64,000 nucleotides of DNA from an uncultured Halobacteriovorax sp. (GTDB taxonomy: Bacteria > Bdellovibrionota > Bacteriovoracia > Bacteriovoracales > Bacteriovoracaceae), in the NCBI GenBank assembly GCA_913061265.1, contig CAJXVS010000002.1, positions 62,001-126,000 of the forward strand. Direction: 5' to 3'. A program made the translations under genes and the position numbers. This document shows positions 41,563-51,031 of the stretch, one piece after another. The notes beneath the pieces were generated by a model, which saw only the letters and a program-made list of their open reading frames with translations, was not told the origin of the DNA and did no database searches. Numbering within the stretch: position 1 is the stretch's first letter; each line of letters starts with the position of its first letter.

Positions 41563-43860
41563 ATGCCGCAAAGAGAGACTCTTTCCGCTACATTACTATT
41601 TCTTTTTCTATTCTCACTGCTTCAGTCAGGGAATGCTTTTGCTGTTGAAGATATCGGACCAAGAAAGAATCTTTTTCGAATTGATGTCGTTGATGTTGTT
41701 GGGCTTAAGAAAGTAGAAAAAGAAGCTGTTCTTGAAAAGATAAATGTTAAGCCCGGTATGATGCTTGATAACTATGTTCTTAAAAAAGACATAGAGAAAA
41801 TCTACTCTTTAAAATACTTTGAATTCGTTGAAGCTCACTCAGCTGTTAGGGCCGGGAAGAAGAACCTTGTCTTTAAAGTTAAAGAGAAGCCAATTGTTGC
41901 CAAGATCTTCTTAGACGGAAATCAAGAAATAGAAGAAGAAGATATTGTTAGTCAGATGAAGACTAAAGAGTTTTCAATCCTCGATATCAATACTCTTCAA
42001 AATGATGTTGGAGCTATTCAAAAGCATTACGAAGAGAAAGGCTTTTATCTAGCGACTGTTAGTTATAGCTTAAAGAAGATTAATTCAGAAAATGTTGAAG
42101 TCACTTTTAAGATTAGAGAATATGACAAGGTAAGAGTTAAGCAGGTCGTCTTCCTCGGTAACGAAGCCTTTAGTAATACTCAACTAAAAGATATCATGGA
42201 AACGAGAGAAGAGAGTCTCTTCTCCTTTATGTCAGGTTCAGGGAACTTTAAAGAGTTTAACTTTCAAACTGATATCGAAAGAATCAAATACTTTTATAAG
42301 ACTAAAGGTTACTTGCAAGTAAATGTAGGCAACCCAGAGATCACAGTAAGTGATGATAAAAAATGGGTCTTCATCACGGTAAAAGTGACAGAAGGTCCTC
42401 AGTTCACAGTTAATGAAGTTACCTTTCAAGGAGAAATTCTTTTTCCTGAAGATAAGCTTAGATCTGAAATTAGCATGAAACCTGAGATAACTTACTCAGA
42501 GGAACTCCTAAGAAAAGATATTCAGAAACTGACAGAGATGTATCAAGATGAAGGTTATGCCTTTGCCAACGTCCTTAGAACTCTTCATGTAGTACCCGGT
42601 GAAAATAAGGTTGATATTGAGTTTTCTTTTGAAAAAGGAAAGCTCGCTTATTTTGGGAAGATCATTGTTAAAGGCAATAGCAAAACAAGAGATAAGGTCA
42701 TTAGAAGAGAACTTAAGGTTCAAGAAGGGGCGCGCTTCAGTGGTTCTGATCTTCGAAGATCAAGAGAGAATGTGAACCGACTTGGTTTCTTCGAACCTAA
42801 TAGTGTTGTCTTCAATACAGTTTCTCCTAAAGGTAAAGATGACGTCCTTGATGTAGAGATTAGTGTTAAAGAAAGAAATACTGGGCAGATCTCTTTAGGA
42901 GCTGGTTACTCGACTGCAACTGGTGGTTTCCTTCAAGCTTCAATCGCTCAAACTAACTTTAATGGACTTGGTCAGAACTTAAGTTTTAGCCTCTCACTTT
43001 CAGACACAAACAAGACATATAATTTAGGTTTCACCGAGCCCTACCTCTTCGATAGTAAGTGGACAGCAGGCTTTGATATTTTTAGACAGCAAAACGAAAC
43101 TAGTGAATCTTTTAGTTACAGAAAAGATGGTTTTGCTCTTAGAGTTGGTTATCCAATCTTTGATTACACCAGGCTCTTTGTTACTTATAAGTTAGAAGAT
43201 ACTGAGATTAAGGCAGTAAACGATCCTTCTGTTATAGAGGCTGTTGAAAATGGTATAGCTTCTTCTATTAAGACTTCTATTGTTAGAGATAAGCGTGACA
43301 ATAGAATGGAGCCTAAGAACGGTTACTACTTATCCGCCTCATCAGAATATGCCGGTATTGGCGGAGATAAGAAATGGTTAAAGAACGATCTAGACGCGAG
43401 ATACTTTAAGAATCTTTATGGTGACTTTGTTTTAAGATCACGTTGGTACACATCAAAACTAGAAAAGATTGGCGGACAGGCGATCCCAAGAACTGAGAAG
43501 TTCACTCTTGGTGGGGCTAGAAACCTTAGAGGTTTTAGTTTTGAAGCTGTAGGACCAAAGATTACGAATACTAAAAATGGAATAACTCGAACCTTTAATG
43601 CAGGGTCTCTTTTCGCCAGTTATGGTTCTTTAGAGATTGAACATCCTCTTGCCAGAGAAGCTGGTCTTAAATGGGTTGTCTTCATGGATGCTGGGGATGC
43701 CCATATCATCGATGATTACGATATCCACCTCGATTGGGGCTTTGGCTTTAGATGGTTCTCTCCAATTGGTGTTTTAAGGTTTGAATTTGGCTATCCGCTC
43801 AATCATAAATCGACGAATCCTGGTAGCCAATTTCATTTCGATATAGGACAATTATTTTAG
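41563..43860 (+). CDS. bamA: Outer-membrane protein assembly factor BamA
   Basis: The 765-residue protein has a signal peptide (to about 25), five POTRA domains (about 34-435) and a 16-strand barrel ending in FDIGQLF, with the C-terminal Phe. Lid-loop and barrel features include GGARNLRGF and the closing FGFRWFSPIGVLRFEFGYPL. It folds outer-membrane proteins. GAGGA lies just before ATG. It starts the outer-membrane cluster. Confidence 0.97.
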   Translation: MPQRETLSATLLFLFLFSLLQSGNAFAVEDIGPRKNLFRIDVVDVVGLKKVEKEAVLEKINVKPGMMLDNYVLKKDIEKIYSLKYFEFVEAHSAVRAGKKNLVFKVKEKPIVAKIFLDGNQEIEEEDIVSQMKTKEFSILDINTLQNDVGAIQKHYEEKGFYLATVSYSLKKINSENVEVTFKIREYDKVRVKQVVFLGNEAFSNTQLKDIMETREESLFSFMSGSGNFKEFNFQTDIERIKYFYKTKGYLQVNVGNPEITVSDDKKWVFITVKVTEGPQFTVNEVTFQGEILFPEDKLRSEISMKPEITYSEELLRKDIQKLTEMYQDEGYAFANVLRTLHVVPGENKVDIEFSFEKGKLAYFGKIIVKGNSKTRDKVIRRELKVQEGARFSGSDLRRSRENVNRLGFFEPNSVVFNTVSPKGKDDVLDVEISVKERNTGQISLGAGYSTATGGFLQASIAQTNFNGLGQNLSFSLSLSDTNKTYNLGFTEPYLFDSKWTAGFDIFRQQNETSESFSYRKDGFALRVGYPIFDYTRLFVTYKLEDTEIKAVNDPSVIEAVENGIASSIKTSIVRDKRDNRMEPKNGYYLSASSEYAGIGGDKKWLKNDLDARYFKNLYGDFVLRSRWYTSKLEKIGGQAIPRTEKFTLGGARNLRGFSFEAVGPKITNTKNGITRTFNAGSLFASYGSLEIEHPLAREAGLKWVVFMDAGDAHIIDDYDIHLDWGFGFRWFSPIGVLRFEFGYPLNHKSTNPGSQFHFDIGQLF

Positions 43861-43891
43861 AATTTTGGACAGTCTTTAGGAGCGCGTCATT

Positions 43892-44404
43892 ATGAGAAGT
43901 TTACTCTTAGTTTTTACAATTTTTAGCTTTATTATTTCTTCCCCAGCATTCGCTAAGTTTGTTGTAGGTAAGGTTGATATACAAAGAATTTTACTTTCAG
44001 TAAGTGAAGGGAAAAGAGTTAGAGATCAGCTTAAGAAGAAGTTTGAAGAAAAACAAAAGGTTCTTAAGAAAGAAGAAAAATCTATTCGTAAAGAACAAGA
44101 AAACTTTGAAAAAAGAAAGAACCTTCTTTCTGATAAAAAGAAAAATGAAGGCGGACAGAAGATTCAGGAAAAAATCCTAAAGCTTCAACAGAAGTCAGTT
44201 CAGTACCAAAAAGAAATGCAAGGAATGGAAAACAAACTTAAGAAGCCAATCCTTGAAAAACTTAAGTTAGTTATCGACCAGGTTTCAAAGAAATCAGGTG
44301 TGGATATTACTTTTGAAGTAAGTACTGCTCCGGTCGTTTACGCAAAAGATTCAAAAGACCTTACTAATGATGTTATTAAGGCTTACGACTCTAAACATAA
44401 GTAA
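43892..44404 (+). CDS. skp: Periplasmic chaperone Skp/OmpH
   Basis: The 170-residue protein has a signal peptide (to about 22) and VGKVDIQRILLSVSEGKRVRDQL. It then has the long Lys/Glu-rich coiled tentacles (about 50-130) and a closing strand region. Skp trimers hold unfolded outer-membrane proteins for BamA. Its place between bamA and lpxD is conserved in many Proteobacteria. Confidence 0.93.
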   Translation: MRSLLLVFTIFSFIISSPAFAKFVVGKVDIQRILLSVSEGKRVRDQLKKKFEEKQKVLKKEEKSIRKEQENFEKRKNLLSDKKKNEGGQKIQEKILKLQQKSVQYQKEMQGMENKLKKPILEKLKLVIDQVSKKSGVDITFEVSTAPVVYAKDSKDLTNDVIKAYDSKHK

Positions 44405-44432
44405 GAACATAAATTTTTAGATAATTTTATTG

Positions 44433-44455
44433 AGGGGGAGCTTATGGTTCCCCCT
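44433..44455 (+). promoter_or_regulatory. Hairpin masking the lpxD ribosome site
   Basis: AGGGGGA (44433-44439) and TCCCCCT (44449-44455) form a perfect 7-base stem. The 9-base loop contains ATG 44444, and the left arm is the Shine-Dalgarno sequence. Translation of lpxD from this ATG would need the stem to open. Confidence 0.5.
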
Positions 44456-45454
44456 TGCTATATGAGAACTATGAAATTTGAAAATATTAAAAAAATCTTA
44501 ACAGATATTGAAGTTTTAGAAGGCAAGATCGATGACCTCAATATTAATGGTATTTCAGACTTAGATAATTTGTTTGAAAATGGACTTCTTTTTATAAAGA
44601 ACAAAAAATTCTTGGCTCAGGTTTTAGAAATCGAGCTTCCAAAGATAAACCTCTTAATCTCTACTAAGCTTAAGGATTCAGTTCCTGCTTTGAAGCAGAA
44701 GTCTCCCTTAACTATTTGTTCGGTAGAGAATATTGATCTAGCAGTCAGTTTGGCGTCCAAACCTTTTTATTTAGAAAAGATGAGTAAGGCGCATTTTGAG
44801 TCGAGCATTTCAGCTACAGCTATCATCCACGAGGGTGCCTTTGTTGGAGTTAATACAACGATTGGTGATAATACGATCGTCCATCCTGGAGCAGTAGTTA
44901 TGGATAACTGCTTCGTTGGAAATGACTGTGAACTCTTTCCTAACTCAACTCTTTATCCATTTGTTGAGTTAGGAGATCATGTTCGCATTCATTCTGGATC
45001 AATTATTGGTGCTGATGGTTTTGGTTATAACTTCGCAGGTGGAATCCATCATAAAGTTTGGCATATGGGCGGAGTAAAGATCTCTTCTCATGTTGAAGTC
45101 GGTGCTAACTCTCAAATAGATGGGGGAACCTTTTCTCCTACTTTAGTTGGAGAAGGAGCTAAGTTAGATAATAACGTGCAGATCGGACATAACTGTAAGC
45201 TTGGAACTGGAGTCATGATCTGTGGTCATGTGGCCATTGGTGGAAGTTCGAGAATCGGAGACTTTACAGTCTTTGGCGGTAAGTCTGGCATGGGTGATAA
45301 TATGGAGCTTGGTCCTGGTTGTCAGGTTGCTGGTGGCTCCTTAGTTAATTGTGATTGGCCTGCAAAGACGACCCTTGGTGGTCATCCTGCAAGACCCCTT
45401 AAAGAATGGATGAGAGGGATTGCCTTTGTTAGAAAAGAATCCCTAAGAAAATAA
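44444..45454 (+). CDS. lpxD: UDP-3-O-acylglucosamine N-acyltransferase LpxD
   Basis: The 336-residue protein has an N-terminal uridine-binding domain (to about 105) and a left-handed beta helix of hexapeptide repeats (about 115-310). The catalytic segment is HSGSIIGADGFGYNFAGGIHHKVWHMG. It adds the N-linked acyl chain in lipid A synthesis. ATG 44444 follows the GAGGGGG sequence; ATG 44462 or 44471 are also possible and would remove an odd N-terminus (VPPCY). Confidence 0.94.
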   Translation: MVPPCYMRTMKFENIKKILTDIEVLEGKIDDLNINGISDLDNLFENGLLFIKNKKFLAQVLEIELPKINLLISTKLKDSVPALKQKSPLTICSVENIDLAVSLASKPFYLEKMSKAHFESSISATAIIHEGAFVGVNTTIGDNTIVHPGAVVMDNCFVGNDCELFPNSTLYPFVELGDHVRIHSGSIIGADGFGYNFAGGIHHKVWHMGGVKISSHVEVGANSQIDGGTFSPTLVGEGAKLDNNVQIGHNCKLGTGVMICGHVAIGGSSRIGDFTVFGGKSGMGDNMELGPGCQVAGGSLVNCDWPAKTTLGGHPARPLKEWMRGIAFVRKESLRK

Positions 45455-45465
45455 TCGAGGTTTAT

Positions 45466-45954
45466 ATGCTGATGAATAAAGAACAAGTCATGAATTTTAT
45501 CCCTCATAGGGAGCCTTTCTTATTTATTGATTCAGTTGAGTCAGTTACTTATCCAGGAATCGAAATAAAGGAAGGAGAGCTCTTAGAGCCTAAGCAAACA
45601 TTAAATGCGGAAATTGTAGCTCATTATAGAACCAAAGAAGATCATCCAATCTTTGCAGGTCATTTTCCAGGTAACCCAATCCTTCCAGGTGTTGTTCAAA
45701 TCGAAATGATGGCTCAAGCTGCAGCTTTTGCCTTAGTTGGAACAATAGAAGATCCATCAAAAAGTAATATGGAAGTCGTTCTTCTTTCTGTTAGTAATGC
45801 AAAATTTAGAAAGCCTATTGGCCCCGGAATGGATCTTATTATAAAAAGTAAGTGTGTAAAGATCAGAGGCCCTTTTAACTCTCACGAGTGTCAAATTATT
45901 ATCGGCGATACCATTATTTCTGAAGCAACTGTTATGGCTTCAGTAAAGCTTTAG
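45466..45954 (+). CDS. fabZ: 3-hydroxyacyl-ACP dehydratase FabZ
   Basis: The 162-residue hot-dog fold protein has catalytic His66 (FAGHFPGNPILPGV) and Glu80 (QIEMMAQ). It dehydrates 3-hydroxyacyl-ACP in fatty acid elongation, competing with LpxA/LpxD for the same substrates. It lies in the conserved lpxD-fabZ-lpxA order. Confidence 0.96.
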   Translation: MLMNKEQVMNFIPHREPFLFIDSVESVTYPGIEIKEGELLEPKQTLNAEIVAHYRTKEDHPIFAGHFPGNPILPGVVQIEMMAQAAAFALVGTIEDPSKSNMEVVLLSVSNAKFRKPIGPGMDLIIKSKCVKIRGPFNSHECQIIIGDTIISEATVMASVKL

Positions 45955-45961
45955 GAGTCTT

Positions 45962-46756
45962 ATGTCTGTAAGTATTCACCCTACGGCCCTTGTTAGTGAG
46001 GGAGCAAAGTTTGGGAAAAATGTATCTATCGGAGCTTATTCAATAGTAGGCGAAAATGTTGAGCTAGGTGATAATTGCACAGTTCATCCTCATGTTATTT
46101 TAGATGGCGTTCTCATTGCTAAGGATAATAATGAATTCTTTCAATTCAGTTCAATAGGCGCTCCTCCTCAAGATAAAACTTATAATAACGAACCAACTCA
46201 AACCTTGATTGGAAGTGGCAACCTCTTTAGAGAATATGTCTCAATCCATAGAGGAACCTTAAAAGAAAATAAAAAGACTGAGATTGGTGACCGTAATATG
46301 TTTATGGCCCATGTTCATCTTGGTCATGATGTAAAAGTTGGCAATGATTGTGTCTTTGCTAACTCTGTTAATCTAGCCGGTCATGTAAAGATCGGAGACA
46401 AGGTTGTCTTAGGTGGTGGTTGCCAGATTTCTCAATTTGTATCTCTAGGAAGAGGTGCTTATCTTGGTGGTGCCTCAGCAGTCGATAGAGATATCCCCAT
46501 TTTTTGCACTGGTTATGGAAACCGAGTCAGGCTTAAAGGCATCAATATTATTGGCCTTAGAAGAAATGGTTATTCAAAGCAAGTTATCTCAGAAGTTGTA
46601 GATTTTTATAGAATGATGGAAGCAAATGCACTTTCACCGAGGGCCTTCATCGATCATGAAGAGCTAATGGAAGAATTTGTAGAAAATGAAATCATTCAAG
46701 AAATGGCCTCTGAAATTAGACGTAGTGAAGTAGGAATTGCTCCCTTTATGTCGTAA
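45962..46756 (+). CDS. lpxA: UDP-N-acetylglucosamine acyltransferase LpxA
   Basis: The 264-residue protein is a hexapeptide-repeat left-handed beta helix with a C-terminal helical tail. Catalytic His lies in FMAHVHLGHD, and GGGCQISQFVSLGRGAYLGGASAVDRDIP continues the helix. It adds the first O- or N-acyl chain. With a gnnA-like gene next door its sugar acceptor could be the 3-amino analogue UDP-GlcNAc3N; that needs an assay. Confidence 0.95.
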   Translation: MSVSIHPTALVSEGAKFGKNVSIGAYSIVGENVELGDNCTVHPHVILDGVLIAKDNNEFFQFSSIGAPPQDKTYNNEPTQTLIGSGNLFREYVSIHRGTLKENKKTEIGDRNMFMAHVHLGHDVKVGNDCVFANSVNLAGHVKIGDKVVLGGGCQISQFVSLGRGAYLGGASAVDRDIPIFCTGYGNRVRLKGINIIGLRRNGYSKQVISEVVDFYRMMEANALSPRAFIDHEELMEEFVENEIIQEMASEIRRSEVGIAPFMS

Positions 46757-46764
46757 GGAATATT

Positions 46765-47721
46765 TTGGAAAAAATAAAAGTAGCCGTTATAGGTTGTGGA
46801 TTTTTAGGGAAGTGGCATGTGCAAAAAGTTTTGGGCCATCATAGTGCTGAGCTTGTTTGTATCGTTGAAGCCAGTGCTAAAGGTGCCGCGAGGGCCTCTG
46901 AGCAATTTCCTAATGTTAAGGTAGTCTTAGACCTCAATGAAGTCCTTGATCAAATTGATGCTGCTCTTATTGTAACGCCAACCTCAAATCATTTCTCTTT
47001 AAGTGAAACGCTTATTAAAAATAATAAGCATGTCTTTTGTGAAAAGCCTTTAACGGACTCTATCGAAACGGCTCGTAAACTTGAAGAATTGAGTAAAGCC
47101 GATCCAAGTTTAGTCATTCAAGTGGGGCATAGCGAGAGATTTCATCCGGTGTGGAAAACACTTAAAAATAATCCTAAGATTTCAGAGCATTTAAAAAGTG
47201 ACTCTACTATAACAATCAATCGTTACGCTCCTTTTAAAGGAAGAGCTACTGATGTGGATGTTGTAAGTGATCTAATGATTCACGACCTAGACCTCTTATG
47301 GTTTCTCCTAGAAGAAGCGCCCTCAAGCGTTCAAGCAAAGGGGCATAAGATAAGTACGGATAAGTGGGATCATGTAACGGCTTCATTAAGCTTTGATTCA
47401 GGTCGTTCAGCCATTGTGACTTCGGGGAGAGGTCATATTCAGGAAGCTAGGTCATTAGAGATCATAGGTTCAAAGGGCTGCCTTTTTGTAGACCTTATGA
47501 ACTATAGCTACTCTTTTGCAGCGCCAGGTGAAACTGGGGATCAAATTGTAAAACATCCTTATGAGAAAGCTGACCATCTCCAGGAAGAACAAAATCATTT
47601 TTATCATTCAATTTTAAATAATACAGAATCAGTTGTTCCCATTAAAGACGGGGTTCAAGTGGTTCATTGGATTGATTGTATTCAAAAATCATTGGAGTCT
47701 AGGAGCTCTGTTAAAATATAG
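46765..47721 (+). CDS. Gfo/Idh/MocA oxidoreductase, GnnA-like
   Basis: The 318-residue NAD(P)-binding protein starts at TTG 46765 after AAGGAA. The Rossmann motif GCGFLGKWH, the EKP motif (FCEKPL) and a DLMIHDLDLL active-site helix place it in the Gfo/Idh/MocA family. It sits between lpxA and lpxB. In Acidithiobacillus, GnnA of this family, next to lpxA, oxidises UDP-GlcNAc for amination at C3 by GnnB. No gnnB-like aminotransferase is adjacent here, so the role is a prediction from position. Confidence 0.75.
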   Translation: MEKIKVAVIGCGFLGKWHVQKVLGHHSAELVCIVEASAKGAARASEQFPNVKVVLDLNEVLDQIDAALIVTPTSNHFSLSETLIKNNKHVFCEKPLTDSIETARKLEELSKADPSLVIQVGHSERFHPVWKTLKNNPKISEHLKSDSTITINRYAPFKGRATDVDVVSDLMIHDLDLLWFLLEEAPSSVQAKGHKISTDKWDHVTASLSFDSGRSAIVTSGRGHIQEARSLEIIGSKGCLFVDLMNYSYSFAAPGETGDQIVKHPYEKADHLQEEQNHFYHSILNNTESVVPIKDGVQVVHWIDCIQKSLESRSSVKI

Positions 47722-48873
47722 ATGACTAACCCTAACTGTTTAATTATTGCCGGCGAGCCTTCTGGAGAAGAGCATGCCCTTAGCTTCTTTGATGAATTAA
47801 CATCAGAATGCGAAGAAGTAGAGTTTTGGGGTGTAGGGGGAGAGCTATTAAAAGAAAAGGGAGTTTCTCTCATTTATCATCTAAAGGATTTTAGCAGCTG
47901 GGGTTTTAGTGAAGTCATTCTCAAGATTCCTTTTTATAAAAAAGCCCTAGAGCGAATGGAAAAAGAAGTTCTTGATAGAGGCACTAAAGTGGCCATCTTA
48001 ATTGATTTTCAGGACTTCAATCTAAGACTAGCTCAAAGGCTAAGCAAGAAAGGTGTCAAAATCCTTTATTATGTAGCGCCTCAGGCTTGGGTTTGGAAGC
48101 CTTGGCGAGCAAAAGCTATAGAGAAAGCCGTTCATACTCTTTTCACTATTCTTCCTTTTGAAAAAGAATGGTTTGAATCAAGAGGGGTAAGCCGAGTTTA
48201 TGGGGTCAATCATCCTCTTTATTTAACCTACAAAGATGAGCTGGCACAAGGACTACCAGCTAGAGAATTTGAAGAACTTGAAAACGGAATTGATCTTCTC
48301 TTATTGCCTGGCTCTAGAAACTTCGAAGTTAAATACTTATTACCTGAATTTATTCAAACGGTGAAAACCTTAAAAACTAAAAAGAATGTAAGAGTTCATT
48401 TGGTAAAATCTCCAAATGTTGATCCTAATCTTTATAGTCCATATGAAGCACTGATTGATTTTATCTACGAAGATAAGAACCTGCCCGAGGCGCTTAGAAA
48501 AGCGCATCTTTGTCTGGCCGCAAGTGGGACTGTAACCTTGGCCTGCGCTCTCTTTGAAGTGCCGACTGTGGTTTGCTATAAAACGTCTCTTTTAAATTCT
48601 TATATCTTTTATTCTTTTGTAAATTATAAGGGACCAGTGGCCTTAGCAAATATTGTTCATCAAGAAAGGCTCTTTCCGGAACTGATCCAAGATATAGTAG
48701 ATCAAACAAATATCTTCAAAACTTTAAATCAGTGGATCTCTGATAAAGAGTCCTACTCAAGAATAAAGAATAAGCTTAAAGAAACGAAAGACCTCTTAAA
48801 AGGGGATAGTTCTGAAACTGGAAAGTACATGGCTTCGATCATAAACTCTTCTTATGAAGGAGATAGAAAATGA
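47722..48873 (+). CDS. lpxB: Lipid-A-disaccharide synthase LpxB
   Basis: The 383-residue GT19 enzyme has ITAGEPSGE-like IIAGEPSGEEHAL at the start and VEFWGVGGELL. YYVAPQAWVWKPWRA and LLLPGSRNFEVKYLLPEF follow. It joins UDP-diacyl sugar with lipid X. It abuts the GnnA-like gene and overlaps lpxK by four bases. Confidence 0.96.
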   Translation: MTNPNCLIIAGEPSGEEHALSFFDELTSECEEVEFWGVGGELLKEKGVSLIYHLKDFSSWGFSEVILKIPFYKKALERMEKEVLDRGTKVAILIDFQDFNLRLAQRLSKKGVKILYYVAPQAWVWKPWRAKAIEKAVHTLFTILPFEKEWFESRGVSRVYGVNHPLYLTYKDELAQGLPAREFEELENGIDLLLLPGSRNFEVKYLLPEFIQTVKTLKTKKNVRVHLVKSPNVDPNLYSPYEALIDFIYEDKNLPEALRKAHLCLAASGTVTLACALFEVPTVVCYKTSLLNSYIFYSFVNYKGPVALANIVHQERLFPELIQDIVDQTNIFKTLNQWISDKESYSRIKNKLKETKDLLKGDSSETGKYMASIINSSYEGDRK

Positions 48874-49928
48874 CCGGCTTCTTGAAGTTTTTTAGTTTTC
48901 TCTTAATCCCTATTTCTTTACTTTGGGAATGGTCTTATAGGTTAAGAAGATTCTTTTATAATTACGATGTCTTTGCCTCAAATGAATATCACGTGCCTAT
49001 TATTTCTATTGGTAACGTAACCTTTGGGGGAACAGGGAAGACTCCTTTTACCATGTGGTTATCAGAGTATTTAGAAACTCTTGAAAAAGACGTTCTTATC
49101 TTAATGAGGGGCTATAAAGGAAAATTAGAGCATTCAAGTGGAATAATTAAGGCGGATAGACGGCTTGGTTTTAATCCTAAAGAATACGGAGACGAAGCAC
49201 TTCTTCTTGCCCGTAGGTTAAAGAATGCTTCTATTGTCGTTGGTAAAAAGAGATCAAAGAATCTCGATTACTATTTTCCACGGGTAAAGCCTGACGTTGT
49301 TCTTTTAGATGATGGTCATCAGCACCTAAAGATAAAAAGAAATCTTAATATTGTTCTCTTTGACGCGTTGATGCCCTTAAATAGATATAAAGTGGCTCCT
49401 CGGGGTTATATGCGTGAAGGCTTTCGCGCTATGCTCGATGCGGATCTTGTTATCATCGGGAGAGTTGATCAAGTAGATCCAACACAACTTCAAAATCTAA
49501 AGAATCTTATCTTTAAGAATTTGCCAACGAACCTGCCGGTGGCGGAAATGCGTTATCGTCCTAGAGGGTTTTATTCCTCTACCTATCAAAAGAAGTTTCA
49601 TTTAAAAGAAATAACAGGAAAGAAGGTCATTTGTGTTGCTGGAATAGCTTCGCCTGTATCATTCTTCAATTTAATTGACTCTCTTGGTGCGGAAATAATC
49701 AAGACTGAATCATTTCCTGACCATCATGATTTTAATCAAGATGATTTAGCTGATGTGCTAAAATTAGCTGATGAACATGACGCCTATATTGTCACGACTG
49801 AAAAAGACATGGTTAAGATGAGAAAGATTGCTGAGGATCCAAGGATCTTATATTTAGAGATACAAGTTGAGTTTTTAAATGGGGAAGACCTTGTTAAGAA
49901 AGCTGTCGATGAGGTGGTAAAGCTTTGA
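48870..49928 (+). CDS. lpxK: Tetraacyldisaccharide 4'-kinase LpxK
   Basis: The 352-residue membrane-associated P-loop kinase has ISIGNVTFGGTGKTP near 45-58 and VLLDDGHQHLKIKR near 146. A C-terminal catalytic lobe ends with VTTEKDMVKM. It phosphorylates the 4' position of the lipid A precursor. ATG overlaps the lpxB stop. Its presence implies phosphorylated lipid A at some stage. Confidence 0.96.
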   Translation: MTGFLKFFSFLLIPISLLWEWSYRLRRFFYNYDVFASNEYHVPIISIGNVTFGGTGKTPFTMWLSEYLETLEKDVLILMRGYKGKLEHSSGIIKADRRLGFNPKEYGDEALLLARRLKNASIVVGKKRSKNLDYYFPRVKPDVVLLDDGHQHLKIKRNLNIVLFDALMPLNRYKVAPRGYMREGFRAMLDADLVIIGRVDQVDPTQLQNLKNLIFKNLPTNLPVAEMRYRPRGFYSSTYQKKFHLKEITGKKVICVAGIASPVSFFNLIDSLGAEIIKTESFPDHHDFNQDDLADVLKLADEHDAYIVTTEKDMVKMRKIAEDPRILYLEIQVEFLNGEDLVKKAVDEVVKL

Positions 49929-51031
49929 ACAAAATACTTATCCTTCTCATATTAATTATTAGTTCATGTTCTTCTACTGAGGATAAAGTCTTCTCTGATC
50001 AAGTTTCTCCGGATCTTGCGGAAACTTTTAATATCGAAAATAAGAAATTCGCAAAGTTTATCGTCGAGGAAAAAGAAGAAGAACCTAACCCTTCTGTAAA
50101 AGAAGAGACGGTTAAGGTTAAAAAAGAAGAGAAGATTTCTAGGCAAGATATAAAAGTAAAAAAGATCATTAATATTAGCACTAAGAAAGAAGTCATTGAA
50201 ACTAAGATCGATCCTAGTAGGACTGCTATTGAGAAAGAGGGTCTACCTGAGGATTATCCCAAAGAGTTACTTGATCTTGATATCGATTCTAAAAAGACAT
50301 GGAAGAATTATTCTCCCTTTTATAAAGTTGGTGAAGAGTTTCTTTTCGCCATCAATTATCTTGGGATAACAGCTGGTCATGTTCGTTTTGTTACGACAGG
50401 AAACCTAAAGATTGCTAAGAGAGATGCCATTCATTTTAGAGCTCTTTTTAAGACCAGTAAGTTTTATAAATACGTTTATGAAGCCGATGATATGGTTGAA
50501 ACCTATGTTTCTTCTAAAGACTTTCTTCCTATTAAGTATTCACTTGTTCAAAGAGAGTCTAATAAAGATGTGGATGACCTTCAGCTCTTTGATCAAGAAG
50601 AGAAGAAGACCTATCTCTTTTATAAGCGCCTTAAGAAAAAGAATAACGAAGTTAGAAATATTGAAAAAGAAGCCTATATTCCAAAGTATTATCAGGATTT
50701 TATGTCGACGCTCTTCTTTGTTAGGGGATTACCCTTGAAAAAGGGAGACGTTTATAAGTTTCCCGTTTTTACGAGAGGAAAGTTTTGGCGCCTTACTGTC
50801 ACCGTCGCTAGCGTGAATGATGAAGTTAAGGCCCTTGGGGTTTGGAAAAAGGCTATTAGATTAGATACTGTGGCCATGCCTCCAAAATCAGATACAAAGA
50901 AACAAAAAAGTACTATTAGCTTTTGGTATTCCAATGATGCCGACCGAATCTTTTTAAAACTAAAGGCGAAGCTTAAGTTTGGCTCTGTTGAAGGTGAAAT
51001 CGAAGAGCATATTCCTGGAAGAATGCCGTGA
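49925..51031 (+). CDS. DUF3108 lipoprotein
   Basis: The 368-residue protein starts at TTG 49925 (overlapping the lpxK stop). Its signal peptide ends in a lipobox (LIISSC, Cys near residue 15), followed by a long Lys/Glu-rich linker (about 40-115). The DUF3108 domain is at about 125-360 (YKVGEEFLFAINYLGITAGHVRF, YVSSKDFLPIKYSLVQRE, HIPGRMP). Its place after lpxK and the barrel-like repeats suggest a role in outer-membrane lipid handling, but no DUF3108 function is established here. Confidence 0.82.
   Translation: MNKILILLILIISSCSSTEDKVFSDQVSPDLAETFNIENKKFAKFIVEEKEEEPNPSVKEETVKVKKEEKISRQDIKVKKIINISTKKEVIETKIDPSRTAIEKEGLPEDYPKELLDLDIDSKKTWKNYSPFYKVGEEFLFAINYLGITAGHVRFVTTGNLKIAKRDAIHFRALFKTSKFYKYVYEADDMVETYVSSKDFLPIKYSLVQRESNKDVDDLQLFDQEEKKTYLFYKRLKKKNNEVRNIEKEAYIPKYYQDFMSTLFFVRGLPLKKGDVYKFPVFTRGKFWRLTVTVASVNDEVKALGVWKKAIRLDTVAMPPKSDTKKQKSTISFWYSNDADRIFLKLKAKLKFGSVEGEIEEHIPGRMP

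Noticed and set aside
49964-50196. Minus-strand frames of 60 to 65 codons inside the DUF3108 lipoprotein gene
   Set aside because: They lie fully inside a well-supported gene, are Phe/Leu-rich by the complement of Lys/Glu codons, and lack ribosome sites.
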